Shown: positions 16,327-36,200, counted from the stretch's first letter. The stretch is DNA of 64,000 nt from Pseudolabrys sp963742345 (GCA_963742345.1 CAVULO010000009.1:1-64000), one strand, 5' to 3'. The notes: generated by a model not told the origin, from the letters alone. Numbers and translations: made by a program.

Positions 16327-16893
16327 ATGAACGATACCGCTACTGACACGACGACACAGACCAAGCCAAAGCGCTGGTACATCGTCCACGCCTATTCGAA
16401 TTTCGAAAACAAGGTCGCGGATTCAATCCGTGAACAGGCAAAGCAACGCGGGCTCGCCGAACACATCGGCGAGGTCCTGGTGCCGAAAGAGAAGGTTACG
16501 GAGGCACGGCGCGGCCGTAAGGTCGAAACCGAACGCAAGTTCTTTCCCGGCTACGTGCTGGTGAAGATGGATCTGACCGACGAGGTTTATCACCTCATCA
16601 AGAACACGCCGAAGGTTACGGGCTTTCTCGGTAGCGATAAAAAGCCGATGCCGATTTCTGACGCCGAGGCCGATCGCATCCTGCACCAAGTGCAGGAAGG
16701 CATCGAACGGCCAAAGCCGGCAGTCTCGTTCGAAGTTGGCGAGCAAGTCCGCGTGTCCGACGGTCCGTTTGCTTCGTTCAATGGCACTGTCGAGGAAGTC
16801 GACGAAGCACGTTCACGCGTGAAGGTGGCGGTGTCGATCTTCGGCCGCGCCACTCCAGTTGAACTTGAATTCGGGCAGGTGGAGAAGCTATAG
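16327..16893 (+). CDS. nusG: Transcription termination/antitermination factor NusG
   Basis: The 188-residue protein has the NGN domain (KRWYIVHAYSNFENKVADSI, FFPGYVLVKMDL) and the C-terminal KOW domain (VRVSDGPFASFNGTVEEVDE). NusG binds RNA polymerase to suppress pausing and couples it to Rho or to ribosomal S10. The start at ATG 16327 fits a short non-conserved Thr-rich leader before the NGN domain. Confidence 0.96.
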   Translation: MNDTATDTTTQTKPKRWYIVHAYSNFENKVADSIREQAKQRGLAEHIGEVLVPKEKVTEARRGRKVETERKFFPGYVLVKMDLTDEVYHLIKNTPKVTGFLGSDKKPMPISDAEADRILHQVQEGIERPKPAVSFEVGEQVRVSDGPFASFNGTVEEVDEARSRVKVAVSIFGRATPVELEFGQVEKL

Positions 16894-17005
16894 GTTTTCG
16901 GTCTGGGTGGAGCGCTACACCCAGCCCTCTTAAGTGCAGCGCGCAAGACGTGGGAGGTGAGGCGGTCGCCAACCGTCAAGATCCGCACCACTAACGGAGT
17001 GAGCT

Positions 17006-17434
17006 ATGGCCAAGAAAGTCACTGGATTCCTAAAATTGCAGGTGCCGGCTGGTGCCGCCAATCCGTCGCCCCCGATCGGGCCGGCGCTTGGCCAACGCGG
17101 CCTTAACATCATGGAGTTCTGCAAGGCGTTTAATGCGCAGACCCAGAAGATGGAGAAGGGCATCCCGATCCCGGTAATCATCACGACCTACCAGGACCGT
17201 TCTTTCACCTTCGAGATGAGGACACCGCCGGTGTCTTATTTCCTCAAGAAGGCGGCTAAACTGGAAAGCGGGTCGAAAACTCCGGGCCGTGAGCCCGTTG
17301 GGCAGGTCAGCAAGAAGCAGGTGCGCGAGATTGCCGAACAGAAGATGAAGGATTTGAACTGCGACACCGTCGAGGCGGCAATGAAAATGATCGAAGGCTC
17401 TGCCCGCTCGATGGGCCTCTCGGTGACGGAGTAA
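17006..17434 (+). CDS. rplK: 50S ribosomal protein L11
   Basis: The 142-residue protein has the expected length, with the PSPPIGPALGQRGLNIMEFC motif in the N-terminal domain that meets L10 and the GTPase centre. The C-terminal RNA-binding domain is intact (KMKDLNCDTVEAAMKMIEG). It starts 112 bp after nusG and sits 5 bp before rplA. Confidence 0.97.
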   Translation: MAKKVTGFLKLQVPAGAANPSPPIGPALGQRGLNIMEFCKAFNAQTQKMEKGIPIPVIITTYQDRSFTFEMRTPPVSYFLKKAAKLESGSKTPGREPVGQVSKKQVREIAEQKMKDLNCDTVEAAMKMIEGSARSMGLSVTE

Positions 17435-17439
17435 CCGCC

Positions 17440-18147
17440 ATGACAATAGGAAAACGCACGAAGGCGGCTCGCGAAGGTGTTGACCGCGAAAAGTCTTATC
17501 CGATCGCGGAAGCGGTCAAACTCGTGAAAGAACGCGCGAAAGCAAAGTTCGACGAGACCATCGAGATTGCTATAAATCTTGGTGTTGATCCCAAGCACGC
17601 GGACCAGATGGTGCGCGGGGTAGTCAACCTGCCAAACGGCTCCGGCCGCACTGTGCGTGTCGGCGTGTTTGCGCGCGGCGGCAAGGCGGACGAGGCGAAA
17701 GCGGCGGGTGCCGATGTGGTCGGCGCCGAGGATCTGGTCGAGAAGGTCAACGGCGGGTCAATTGATTTCGATCGCTGCATTGCCACGCCCGACATGATGC
17801 CGCTGGTCGGTCGCCTCGGTAAGGTGCTCGGCCCCCGCGGCATGATGCCGAACCCGAAGGTTGGTACTGTCACCATGGATGTGACCAGCGCGGTGAAGGC
17901 GGCCAAGGGCGGGGCGGTTGAGTTCCGCGTTGAGAAGGCCGGCATCATCCAGGCCGGCGTCGGCAAAGCGTCGTTCTCGGAGGATAAGTTGGTCGAGAAC
18001 ATCAAGGCTTTTGCGGACGCGGTGCAGAAGGCCAAGCCTGCCGGGGCCAAAGGTCATTACATCAACCGCGTCGCGATCTCGTCCACCATGGGCCCAGGGA
18101 TAAAGGTTGAAATCCCAAGCCTGTTCGGTACCGGCGCTGCGCACTAG
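17440..18147 (+). CDS. rplA: 50S ribosomal protein L1
   Basis: The 235-residue protein is full length, with MPLVGRLGKVLGPRGMMPNP and NPKVGTVTMDV, the L1 signature. L1 forms the mobile stalk at the E site and represses its own operon in many bacteria by binding its messenger. It is coupled to rplK by a 5-bp gap. Confidence 0.97.
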   Translation: MTIGKRTKAAREGVDREKSYPIAEAVKLVKERAKAKFDETIEIAINLGVDPKHADQMVRGVVNLPNGSGRTVRVGVFARGGKADEAKAAGADVVGAEDLVEKVNGGSIDFDRCIATPDMMPLVGRLGKVLGPRGMMPNPKVGTVTMDVTSAVKAAKGGAVEFRVEKAGIIQAGVGKASFSEDKLVENIKAFADAVQKAKPAGAKGHYINRVAISSTMGPGIKVEIPSLFGTGAAH

Positions 18148-18683
18148 CGGAAATCCGGGCCATTTTTGCTGGTAATTTCGTGAAAAGCCTCTTGGCAAAG
18201 CGCCGACAAAGGTCTAGATAAACCGCTCGGGCGTGCCGGCCCAATTTGTCGGCACGCCTTTGCGCGTCTCTAAAAACATGTGGTGATCGGAACTTAATCC
18301 TTTTGGAAACCCGACTGGGAGCTCTGAAAGGAAGAAGCCCGATGCCATTGCGGATTTGAAGACGCGCAAGGCCGTCCCGGCAACGGGCTGGTCGACCTGT
18401 CCAAGACTGCCGGCGCCGAAGGCCTCAAGGCCTGACGCTTAATCCTCAAAAGGGGCCAGCACAGACGGGGAAGCGACCCGAGTTTGCGTGACCGTGAGGT
18501 TACGCCAGTTTGGTTCGAACCTCGAAGACCCGATCGCGGCCGCAAATGTCGTCTCGGGGGGCAGGCTTTCAATCGTCGTCCTGCCTTGGTTCGCTGCGCG
18601 TGAACTTTAAGCGGGACGGCTGGTAGCAACCCGGCGGCTCCCGCGGAACATGCGGGCCAGCCGTCAACCGGAAAGAGCTTGCA
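18148..18683 (+). ncRNA. Long rplJ leader, candidate L10-binding regulatory RNA
   Basis: The 536 bases between rplA and rplJ contain no supported gene. After the terminator at 18229-18261 there is room for a promoter and a leader of about 400 bases. The leader is rich in possible stems: ACCGTGAGGTTACG, a GGGGCAGGC region, and CTCCCGCGGAACATGCGGG just before rplJ. In many bacteria L10 with L12 binds such a leader to repress rplJL. The assignment is by position; I did not fold the RNA. Confidence 0.45.
18229..18261 (+). terminator. Rho-independent terminator after rplKA
   Basis: GGCGTGCCG (18230-18238) and CGGCACGCC (18250-18258) form a perfect 9-bp stem with an 11-base loop, followed by TTT. 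It separates rplKA from the rplJ leader. Confidence 0.8.
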
Positions 18684-19202
18684 GTGGATCGAGCGGCTAA
18701 AGCGGAGTCCATCACCGAACTGAGCGGGGTCTTTAAGACCTCCAATGTCGTGGTGGTGGCTCACTATTCCGGCCTCACCGTTGCCCAGATGCAGATTCTG
18801 CGTAAGCAGATGAAGCAGGCGGGTGCGCAGGTGAAGGTCGCGAAAAACCGTCTCGCCCAGATAGCGCTCAAGGACACCGACGCTGCTTCTATCGCGCCCC
18901 TGCTGAAGGGGCCGACCGTGCTCGCCTATTCGGGCGATCCGGTAGCGGCACCGAAGGTGGCCATCGATTTTGCCAAGGCGAACGAGAAGTTCGTCATCCT
19001 TGGCGGCTCGATGGGCAAAACTGCTTTGGACCCCAATGGCATCAAGGCGCTCGCCGCCCTGCCGTCATTGGACGAATTGCGCGCCAAGATCGTCGGCCTG
19101 ATCCAGGCTCCGGCGACCAAGATCGCGCAACTCGCAAATGCTCCCGCGGCCAAGGTCGCGCGCGTGGTCCAGGCCTATGCCTCCAAGAGCGCGGCGGCCT
19201 GA
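18684..19202 (+). CDS. rplJ: 50S ribosomal protein L10
   Basis: GTG 18684 follows GGAAAGAG and gives 172 residues, the family length. The N-terminal domain (VVVVAHYSGLTVAQMQILRK) binds 23S rRNA and the C-terminal helix carries the L7/L12 dimers. It forms a unit with rplL, 45 bp downstream. Confidence 0.96.
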   Translation: MDRAAKAESITELSGVFKTSNVVVVAHYSGLTVAQMQILRKQMKQAGAQVKVAKNRLAQIALKDTDAASIAPLLKGPTVLAYSGDPVAAPKVAIDFAKANEKFVILGGSMGKTALDPNGIKALAALPSLDELRAKIVGLIQAPATKIAQLANAPAAKVARVVQAYASKSAAA

Positions 19203-19247
19203 CGGCTCAACACTCATTCTCTGGTTCGAACCGATAGGAATTGAACA

Positions 19248-19625
19248 ATGGCTGACCTGAAAAAGATCGTAGACGACTTGTCCGGCCTCACCGTCCTGGA
19301 AGCGGCGGATCTGGCCAAAATGCTGGAAGAAAAGTGGGGCGTTTCGGCTGCTGCCGCGGTGGCGGTTGCGGCGGGTCCTGCGGCCGGCGGCGCAGCGGCC
19401 GCAGCCGAAGAGAAGACTGAATTCACCGTGGTCCTCGCCAGCGCAGGCGAGAAGAAGATCGAGGTGATCAAAGAAGTGCGTGCGCTTACGGGGCTTGGCC
19501 TGAAAGAGGCCAAGGATCTTGTTGAGGGTGCGCCCAAGACCGTCAAGGAAGGCGTGAACAAGGACGAAGCCAACAAGATCAAGGCCACGCTCGAAAAGGT
19601 CGGTGCAAAGGTGGAATTGAAGTAA
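19248..19625 (+). CDS. rplL: 50S ribosomal protein L7/L12
   Basis: The 125-residue protein has the N-terminal dimerisation helix pair, an Ala/Gly hinge (PAAGGAAAAAEE) and the C-terminal domain (VIKEVRALTGLGLKEAKDLV) that recruits translation GTPases. It is the last gene before a 288-bp gap and rpoB. Confidence 0.97.
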   Translation: MADLKKIVDDLSGLTVLEAADLAKMLEEKWGVSAAAAVAVAAGPAAGGAAAAAEEKTEFTVVLASAGEKKIEVIKEVRALTGLGLKEAKDLVEGAPKTVKEGVNKDEANKIKATLEKVGAKVELK

Positions 19626-19661
19626 TCAGTGATTATTTCAATCTCGAGAGGCGAATAACGG

Positions 19662-19682
19662 CCCCGGGCCACCGGCCCGGGG
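19662..19682 (+). other. Strong hairpin in the rplL-rpoB gap
   Basis: CCCCGGGCC / GGCCCGGGG form a 9-bp GC stem with loop ACC and no T-run. Such hairpins between rplL and rpoB often attenuate transcription or mark an RNase cleavage site. The role here is inferred from position. Confidence 0.55.
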
Positions 19683-19913
19683 GACAGTTTCAAGAATGCG
19701 GCGGCCGGTTGCCTCCCAGCCGGGTTGCCGCCGAGGCGGTCGTGAACCGGCGAGCTCTGGTCACGATGAAAAGTGAAGTGTGCGGCGGTTCGGGTCAGGC
19801 CCGAATCACATAGAACCGGACGGCCCCGACGCCTGTCCTGATGGTCGCGATGGATTGCGGCTGTTCGGAGAGGCGCCCGCGCTGCCCGCCGAAATCGAAT
19901 CGAGAGAGAAAAG

Positions 19914-24035
<4,122 letters not shown>

Positions 24036-24128
24036 TCACACGTTTGCGGAGCGGCGAGGGCGTCGCTCCGCGGTTGAACGATAACCGACAGGTGGGGAAT
24101 TGACGATTCCCCGGTCGAGGAGAAGACG

Positions 24129-28335
<4,207 letters not shown>

Positions 28336-28404
28336 CGCTCGCCATAAATTGGATCGAGGGGCCGCCGCAGGGCGGCCCTTTTCTTTGTGCGGGAATGAGA
28401 GAAG

Positions 28405-29493
28405 ATGGCCGCCCCGCACGCTGGAAATCATCCAATGCACCTCCTCGTTCTCGCCGGTGACGGTATCGGCCCAGAAATCACTGCCGCCACGCTCGTTGTG
28501 TTAAGCGCGGTTTCCGAACGCTTTGATCTGCGGTTGCGGATCGAAGAGGCCGCGGTCGGCCATGCAGGTTTGCGAGCCCATGGCAGCACGATTCACGCGG
28601 ACATCGTCGAGAAGGCGCGCAAGGCTGACGGTATCGTGCTCGGCCCAACGTCAACCTTCGAATTCAAGGATCCAGCAAAGGGCGAGCTCAATCCGTCGAT
28701 GATGCTGAGAAAAAGTCTCGATCTCTTTGCGAATATTCGGCCGGCCCGCACTTATGCCGGCTTCCCGCTCCGCTGTGGCGAATTCGATCTCGTGGTCGCA
28801 CGCGAGAACACCGAAGGCTTCTATGCCGATCGCAATATGGAGGAGGGGAGCGGTGAGATGCTGGTGACCAAGGACGTCGCCATCTCGTTGCGGCGGATCA
28901 CGCGGGCATGCAGCGAGCGCATCGCGCGTACGGCCTTCGAACTGGCGATGACGCGCCGTAAGCGCGTTACCATCGTGCACAAGGCCAATGTGCTGAAAGT
29001 TACCGATGGGTTGTTCATCGAGGAATGTCGCAAGGTCGCGCAGGAATTTCCCGCCGTTGCGGTAGACGACGTCATTGTCGACGCCATGATGGCGCACATC
29101 GTGCGTAATCCGCAGCGCTTCGACGTCATCGTCACCACCAATATGTATGGCGACATCCTTTCCGATTTGACTGCCGAATTGTCAGGTAGTCTGGGTCTGG
29201 CTGCCTCGCTTAATGCCGGAACTGATCATGGGATGGCGCAGGCAGCGCACGGCTCGGCGCCCGATATTGCCGGCAAGAATATTGCGAATCCACTATCGCT
29301 GATCCTGTCGGCCGGCATGTTGCTCGCTTGGTTTGGCCGCCGTAACAAGGCGAAGGCGTTTGAAAAAGCCGCCGCTGCAATCGAGAAAGCGGTGGAAGCC
29401 GCGATTGCTGCCAAGGAATCGACCGCAGACATCGGTGGCCGCCTGGGCACCCGCGAGACCGGCGCGGCGGTCGCTGCGCGTTTACATTCGTGA
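28405..29493 (+). CDS. Isocitrate/isopropylmalate dehydrogenase family protein
   Basis: The 362-residue protein has the decarboxylating beta-hydroxyacid dehydrogenase fold: LAGDGIGPEITAA at the N-terminus, the substrate loop VVARENTEGFYADRN, the catalytic Lys region HKANVLKVTDGLF and the metal and cofactor region TTNMYGDILSDLTAEL plus AHGSAPDIAGKNIANP. It could be a 3-isopropylmalate, tartrate or related dehydrogenase. The adjacent amidohydrolase and solute receptor favour a catabolic rather than leucine role (inference). ATG 28405 has GAGAGAAG upstream; ATG 28435 would trim ten residues. Its stop overlaps the next start (GTGA). Confidence 0.85.
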   Translation: MAAPHAGNHPMHLLVLAGDGIGPEITAATLVVLSAVSERFDLRLRIEEAAVGHAGLRAHGSTIHADIVEKARKADGIVLGPTSTFEFKDPAKGELNPSMMLRKSLDLFANIRPARTYAGFPLRCGEFDLVVARENTEGFYADRNMEEGSGEMLVTKDVAISLRRITRACSERIARTAFELAMTRRKRVTIVHKANVLKVTDGLFIEECRKVAQEFPAVAVDDVIVDAMMAHIVRNPQRFDVIVTTNMYGDILSDLTAELSGSLGLAASLNAGTDHGMAQAAHGSAPDIAGKNIANPLSLILSAGMLLAWFGRRNKAKAFEKAAAAIEKAVEAAIAAKESTADIGGRLGTRETGAAVAARLHS

Positions 29494-30345
29494 ACGCCGC
29501 AATGCGTTGCGATAGTCACGTGCATGTTGTTGGACCGCCGGATCGCTATCGCCAGGTTGCCGAACGTACGTATCTAGCGGGTGTTGCGACGCTCAAGCAG
29601 CTTGAAAACGTATCGGCAGCGCGGGCGATCCGGCGCTTCGTGATTGTGCAGCCTAGCTTCTACGGCACCGACAACAGCCTGTTATTGGAAAGCCTTGATG
29701 CGTTGGCGGGAAGAGGCCGGGGCGTCGCTGTCGTCAATCCGGAAGCAACTTCGGCGCGGACGTTGTCCGTCTATGCCGGGCAGGGCGTGCGCGGGTTGCG
29801 GCTCAATCTCTACAGCCCGCTCCGTGACAAAGCATCGCTTCCGGACCGTTTCGCAGCCATCGCCGTGCTTGCGCACGAACTGAGCTGGCACATCGAAGTT
29901 ATCGCACCGCTTAAAATGCTGGTCGAGAATGCGGCGCTGCTGGGAAGTTCGCGTGTGCCGGTCGTCATCGACCACTATGGGCTCTGTACGGGTTTTCAGC
30001 CCGAGCAGCAGGAAGGCAAGGCGTTGCTGAAATTGCTCGTGATGACGCATGTCTGGATAAAGCTGTCGGCACCATATCGTGTAGGCGCGAACCCGCTGGC
30101 GACCAAACCGGACCCGGGCGTGGCTTACGGCGCTTGTGTCGGCCGCACCGGATCGCTCTCTTTGGGGGAGCGACTGGCCACATACGCCACCGCACGAGGA
30201 ACAGATGGGTAGCGCCGTCGTCTCGCCTTATCGTAGTCTTCGCTACGAAACACTGGTCGACGACTTTATGATTACGGTTGGTTCATCAGAGCTCACCGAG
30301 CGAATTTTTTCTGAAAATCCGGCACGACTTTACAGATTCGAATAA
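29490..30345 (+). CDS. TIM-barrel amidohydrolase (Amidohydro_2 type), one-base frameshift
   Basis: GTG 29490 overlaps the previous stop. The frame begins MNAAMRCDSHVHVVGP, with the metal-binding HxH, and continues VYAGQGVRGLRLNLYS and then VVIDHYG. After the GGG near 30116-30119 it shifts by one base and resumes ALVSAAPDRSLWGSDWPHT, which supplies the conserved catalytic Asp (SDWPH), and IFSENPARLYRFE. The corrected length is 284 residues. Members hydrolyse or decarboxylate lactone-like acids such as 2-pyrone-4,6-dicarboxylate, but the substrate here is unknown. Confidence 0.75.
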
Positions 30346-30392
30346 CGACATCGCCAGGACCAACGCGGCGACGATCAAGGGAGGATCTTGTC

Positions 30393-31373
30393 ATGCGGGC
30401 CACTCGTGTGCTGGCCGTCGGGCTCGTAGCGGTTGCCGTCAATGCCGCCGCTTTCGTGCCAGGATGGGGGCAGACTTATCCAAGCCGCACCATCCAGCTC
30501 ATCGTCGCCTACGCTGCAGGCGGCACCGGCGACATCGTTGCTCGGTCGATCTCCGACAAGCTCGGTGCTGCGCTCGGCCAGTCAGTCGTGGTCGAGAACA
30601 GGGCGGGTGCGAGTGGTGCGATCGGCGCACACTCGGTGACGAGCGCTGCGCCCGATGGTTACACACTGCTGGTCGGACAAACGGGGGAAATTGCGGTCAA
30701 TCAGCATTGGCTTAAAGGTCTCAACTACGATCCTGACAAGGACCTGATGCCAATCGCCCTTGCGGCTGTTGTGCCGCTGGCGCTTGTGGTGCCGACCAAG
30801 GCTCCGTATTCGACCTTGCCTGAATTCCTCGCAGCGCTGAAAGCGAAGCCGAAGATGACTTTTGCGTCCGCCGGCATTGGCACGCCCGGTCATTTTGCGG
30901 GTGAACTTCTCAAGGCAAAATTCGACGAAAACCTGACCCATGTGCCCTACAAGGGCGCTGGGCCCGCGCTCACCGACGTCATTGGCAATCATGTTGATTT
31001 CTATTTTCCGGGATTTCCGGCAGCGGCCCCCCACGTCAAATCGGGGGGCGTGAAAATGCTGGCGCTATCGTCGGCCAAACGCTCGCCTGCCGCGCCGGAC
31101 GTACCCACGGTCGCCGAAGTGACGGGCATTAACGACTATGATTTCACGCTCTGGGCGGGTTTTTTCGCCCCGCGCGGCACCCCGCAGCCGGTCATCGATA
31201 GACTGAACAAAGAGATCAACAAAGTGATCGAAGATCCTGATGTTAAGGCCCGCCTGGAAGCGGCCGGCGCCGTCGTGACGGCCATGTCCGTTGCTCAGTT
31301 CAGGGATTTTGTACGAAACGAAAGCGCGAAATACCTGCGGGTCATCAAGGAGACTGGGGTCACCGCGCAATAG
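30393..31373 (+). CDS. Tripartite tricarboxylate transporter (Bug/TctC) substrate-binding protein
   Basis: The 326-residue periplasmic receptor has a signal peptide (residues 1-27) followed by YPSRTIQLIVAYAAGGTGD, the conserved VVENRAGASGAIG and HVPYKGAGPALTDVIG. The fold is the two-lobed Bug receptor that binds carboxylates such as tricarboxylates, nicotinate or aromatic acids. No TctA or TctB membrane component is nearby, as is common for orphan Bug receptors. It follows the amidohydrolase by 48 bp and probably shares its operon. Confidence 0.88.
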   Translation: MRATRVLAVGLVAVAVNAAAFVPGWGQTYPSRTIQLIVAYAAGGTGDIVARSISDKLGAALGQSVVVENRAGASGAIGAHSVTSAAPDGYTLLVGQTGEIAVNQHWLKGLNYDPDKDLMPIALAAVVPLALVVPTKAPYSTLPEFLAALKAKPKMTFASAGIGTPGHFAGELLKAKFDENLTHVPYKGAGPALTDVIGNHVDFYFPGFPAAAPHVKSGGVKMLALSSAKRSPAAPDVPTVAEVTGINDYDFTLWAGFFAPRGTPQPVIDRLNKEINKVIEDPDVKARLEAAGAVVTAMSVAQFRDFVRNESAKYLRVIKETGVTAQ

Positions 31374-31896
31374 GCGTCAAGCCGTACCGTTCGCATTAGG
31401 TACGGGGCCGAACAGCCCCGAATCGTCGATATTTCAGCCATTTCCGCTTGACTTAGCAGGGTCACGCCGATACATACCCCACACTTTACGGCAGGCGGTG
31501 AGCTTCGCTTGTTCGGAACGGCCGCCCAGTTAATCCTTTGAGAGTGTTGCGTTTTTCTCGAAGTTTGGCTGGCGCATCGCCTCGACCAATGAAGCTCAAA
31601 CGCTGCCTCTGACAGCCAATGTCAGACTTGAATGGCGGCTACGTTGCTTCACGGCAGCGCGGTCATCTGAAACGGAAAGAGCGCCTTCGCAGACGAAGCG
31701 GATGGCGCGATTTCGTTTTGCGCGTGGAAATCGCGCGTGAAGCAAAGCGCGCGGAAATTTTCCGGGCGCGGCAATGCCGGGGCCACAAGCCCGAAACGAT
31801 GCGGACGAGGGTGATGTCCGCGAGAGATGCAGAGGGGCGGCGCGGACGATTCCGTTCTCGCGCTTATCCCTTGAACGAAGGTAGCGAAGGCCAACG
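31374..31896. other. Gap upstream of rpsL with no gene seen
   Basis: This 523-base stretch should contain the str operon promoter. A weak hairpin, CCGTACC (31382-31388) with GGTACGG (31399-31405), may end the preceding operon. Open frames on both strands are short and lack conserved sequence, so none is called. Confidence 0.4.
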
Positions 31897-32268
31897 ATGC
31901 CGACGATCAACCAGTTGATTGCCAAGCCGCGGCACCCGCTCAAGGTGCGCAACAAAGTGCCGGCCTTGCAGGCTTCTCCGCAGAAGCGCGGTGTCTGCAC
32001 GCGCGTTTATACGACGACGCCGAAGAAGCCGAACTCGGCTCTCCGGAAAGTGGCGAAGGTTCGTCTCACCAACGGCTTCGAGGTCATTGGGTACATCCCG
32101 GGCGAGGGTCATAATCTGCAGGAGCACTCGGTAGTGATGATCCGCGGGGGCCGCGTCAAAGATCTGCCGGGCGTGCGCTACCACATCCTGCGCGGCGTGC
32201 TCGATACCCAGGGCGTTAAGAATCGTAAGCAGCGCCGTTCCAAATACGGCGCGAAACGGCCCAAGTAA
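31897..32268 (+). CDS. rpsL: 30S ribosomal protein S12
   Basis: The 123-residue protein carries TTPKKPNSALRKVAKVRLT and VKDLPGVRYHILRG, with lysines at the positions associated with streptomycin sensitivity. It is a decoding-centre protein and the first gene of the str operon, 11 bp before rpsG. Confidence 0.97.
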   Translation: MPTINQLIAKPRHPLKVRNKVPALQASPQKRGVCTRVYTTTPKKPNSALRKVAKVRLTNGFEVIGYIPGEGHNLQEHSVVMIRGGRVKDLPGVRYHILRGVLDTQGVKNRKQRRSKYGAKRPK

Positions 32269-32279
32269 GGATCAGAGTC

Positions 32280-32750
32280 ATGTCTCGCCGTCACGCCGCC
32301 GAAAAACGCGACATCATCCCGGATCCGAAGTTCGGAAATATCGTCGTCAGCAAGTTCATGAATGCAATTATGTACGACGGCAAGAAATCTGTCGCCGAAG
32401 GCATCGTCTATGGCGCACTCGGGACAATTGAAAGCAAGACCAAGCAGAACCCAATCTCCGTGTTCCAGCAGGCGCTCGATAACGTGATGCCCTCGATCGA
32501 GGTGCGCTCGCGCCGCGTCGGAGGCGCCACCTATCAGGTTCCGGTCGAAGTTCGCACGTCGCGCCGGCAGGCGCTCGGCATCCGCTGGATCATCGCGGCT
32601 GCGCGCGAACGCAACGAACGTACGATGACCGAGCGGCTCTCGGCTGAACTGCTCGATGCGTCGAATAACAGGGGAAACGCCGTCAAGAAGCGCGAGGACA
32701 CCCACAAGATGGCGGAAGCCAACCGGGCCTTCTCGCATTATCGCTGGTGA
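32280..32750 (+). CDS. rpsG: 30S ribosomal protein S7
   Basis: The 156-residue protein has RRVGGATYQVPVEV and the C-terminal KREDTHKMAEANRAFSHYRW, both typical. S7 initiates assembly of the 30S head by binding the 3' major domain of 16S rRNA. It lies 32 bp before fusA. Confidence 0.97.
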   Translation: MSRRHAAEKRDIIPDPKFGNIVVSKFMNAIMYDGKKSVAEGIVYGALGTIESKTKQNPISVFQQALDNVMPSIEVRSRRVGGATYQVPVEVRTSRRQALGIRWIIAAARERNERTMTERLSAELLDASNNRGNAVKKREDTHKMAEANRAFSHYRW

Positions 32751-32782
32751 CAGCAGAAAAAAGGTTCAAGGACTGACCCCGT

Positions 32783-34858
<2,076 letters not shown>

Positions 34859-34897
34859 TCGGGAACGGATAACAGAAGGATCTGAACGGAGAGCTCC

Positions 34898-36088
34898 ATG
34901 GCCAAAGAAAAATTCCAACGCACCAAGCCCCATTGCAATATCGGCACGATCGGTCACGTCGACCACGGCAAGACCACGCTGACAGCGGCGATCACCAAGG
35001 TGCTGGCCGAACAGGGCGGCGCCACGTTCACTGCGTATGACCAGATCGACAAGGCGCCAGAAGAGAAAGCGCGCGGCATCACCATCTCGACCGCGCACGT
35101 CGAATATCAGACCGAAAAGCGCCACTATGCGCACGTCGATTGTCCCGGCCACGCCGATTACGTGAAGAACATGATCACGGGCGCTGCGCAGATGGACGGC
35201 GCCATCCTGGTGGTGTCGGCCGCCGACGGCCCGATGCCGCAGACCCGCGAGCACATTCTGCTTGCCCGCCAGGTCGGCGTGCCGGCGTTGGTTGTGTACA
35301 TGAACAAGGTCGACATGGTCGACGATCCGGAGTTGCTTGAGCTGGTCGAGCTCGAGGTCCGTGAGCTCCTATCCAAGTATAATTTCCCCGGCGACAAGAT
35401 CCCGATCGTCAAGGGCTCGGCGCTTAAGGCACTCGAAGGTACCGACGAGAAGCTCGGCAAAGAGTCGATTTTGGCGCTGATGAAGGCCGTGGATGAATAC
35501 ATCCCGCAGCCCGAGCGTCCGAAGGATCAGCCATTCCTGATGCCGGTAGAAGACGTGTTCTCGATCTCGGGGCGCGGCACTGTGTGCACCGGTCGCGTCG
35601 AGCGCGGCATTATCAAAGTGGGTGAGGAAGTCGAGATTGTCGGTATCAAGCCGACCATCAAGACGGTGGTCACCGGCGTCGAAATGTTCCGCAAACTGCT
35701 CGATCAGGGTGAAGCGGGCGACAACATCGGCGCGCTGCTGCGCGGCACCAAGCGAGAGGAAGTCGAGCGCGGCCAGGTGCTGTGCAAGCCCGGCTCCGTG
35801 AAGCCGCATACGAAGTTCAAGGCGGAAGCCTATATCCTCACCAAGGAAGAGGGCGGCCGTCACACCCCGTTCTTCACCAACTACCGCCCGCAGTTCTATT
35901 TCCGCACCACCGACGTGACCGGCGTGGTGCACCTGCCGCAGGGCACGGAAATGGTGATGCCGGGCGACAATGTGGCGATGGAAGTGCACCTGATTGTGCC
36001 GATCGCTATGGAGGAGAAACTGCGTTTTGCCATTCGCGAGGGCGGCCGCACCGTCGGCGCCGGCGTGGTGGCGAGCATCATCGAGTGA
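34898..36088 (+). CDS. tuf: Elongation factor Tu
   Basis: The 396-residue GTPase has GHVDHGKTTLTAAITK, DCPGHADYVKNM and NKVDMVDDPELLELVELEVR, then the two beta-barrel domains with GRGTVCTGRVERG. It delivers aminoacyl-tRNA. It is the last gene of the str operon. Only one copy lies in the window. Confidence 0.98.
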   Translation: MAKEKFQRTKPHCNIGTIGHVDHGKTTLTAAITKVLAEQGGATFTAYDQIDKAPEEKARGITISTAHVEYQTEKRHYAHVDCPGHADYVKNMITGAAQMDGAILVVSAADGPMPQTREHILLARQVGVPALVVYMNKVDMVDDPELLELVELEVRELLSKYNFPGDKIPIVKGSALKALEGTDEKLGKESILALMKAVDEYIPQPERPKDQPFLMPVEDVFSISGRGTVCTGRVERGIIKVGEEVEIVGIKPTIKTVVTGVEMFRKLLDQGEAGDNIGALLRGTKREEVERGQVLCKPGSVKPHTKFKAEAYILTKEEGGRHTPFFTNYRPQFYFRTTDVTGVVHLPQGTEMVMPGDNVAMEVHLIVPIAMEEKLRFAIREGGRTVGAGVVASIIE

Positions 36089-36101
36089 TGAGTCGAAACG
36101 T

Positions 36102-36126
36102 GATGGCCGGGCCAGTCCCGGCCATC
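36102..36126. repeat. REP-type palindrome between tuf and rpsJ
   Basis: GATGGCCGGG and CCCGGCCATC are perfect 10-bp arms around CCAGT. The same sequence family occurs at 57725-57747, so this is a dispersed palindrome rather than a dedicated terminator, though it may still end tuf transcripts. Confidence 0.75.
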
Positions 36127-36200
36127 CGCGTCTTTGTTGAAGTTAGCAATTCCGTGGTTGCCCGGCTGACGGGCGGGCACGACGGACGAGAGAAACGACA

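Noticed and set aside
31619..31918. Arg-rich open frame upstream of rpsL
   Set aside because: It overlaps the rpsL start, lacks conserved features and has composition typical of a random GC-rich frame.
36089..36200. Dedicated tuf terminator
   Set aside because: The hairpin belongs to a dispersed palindrome family and lacks a T-run, so it is annotated as a repeat.
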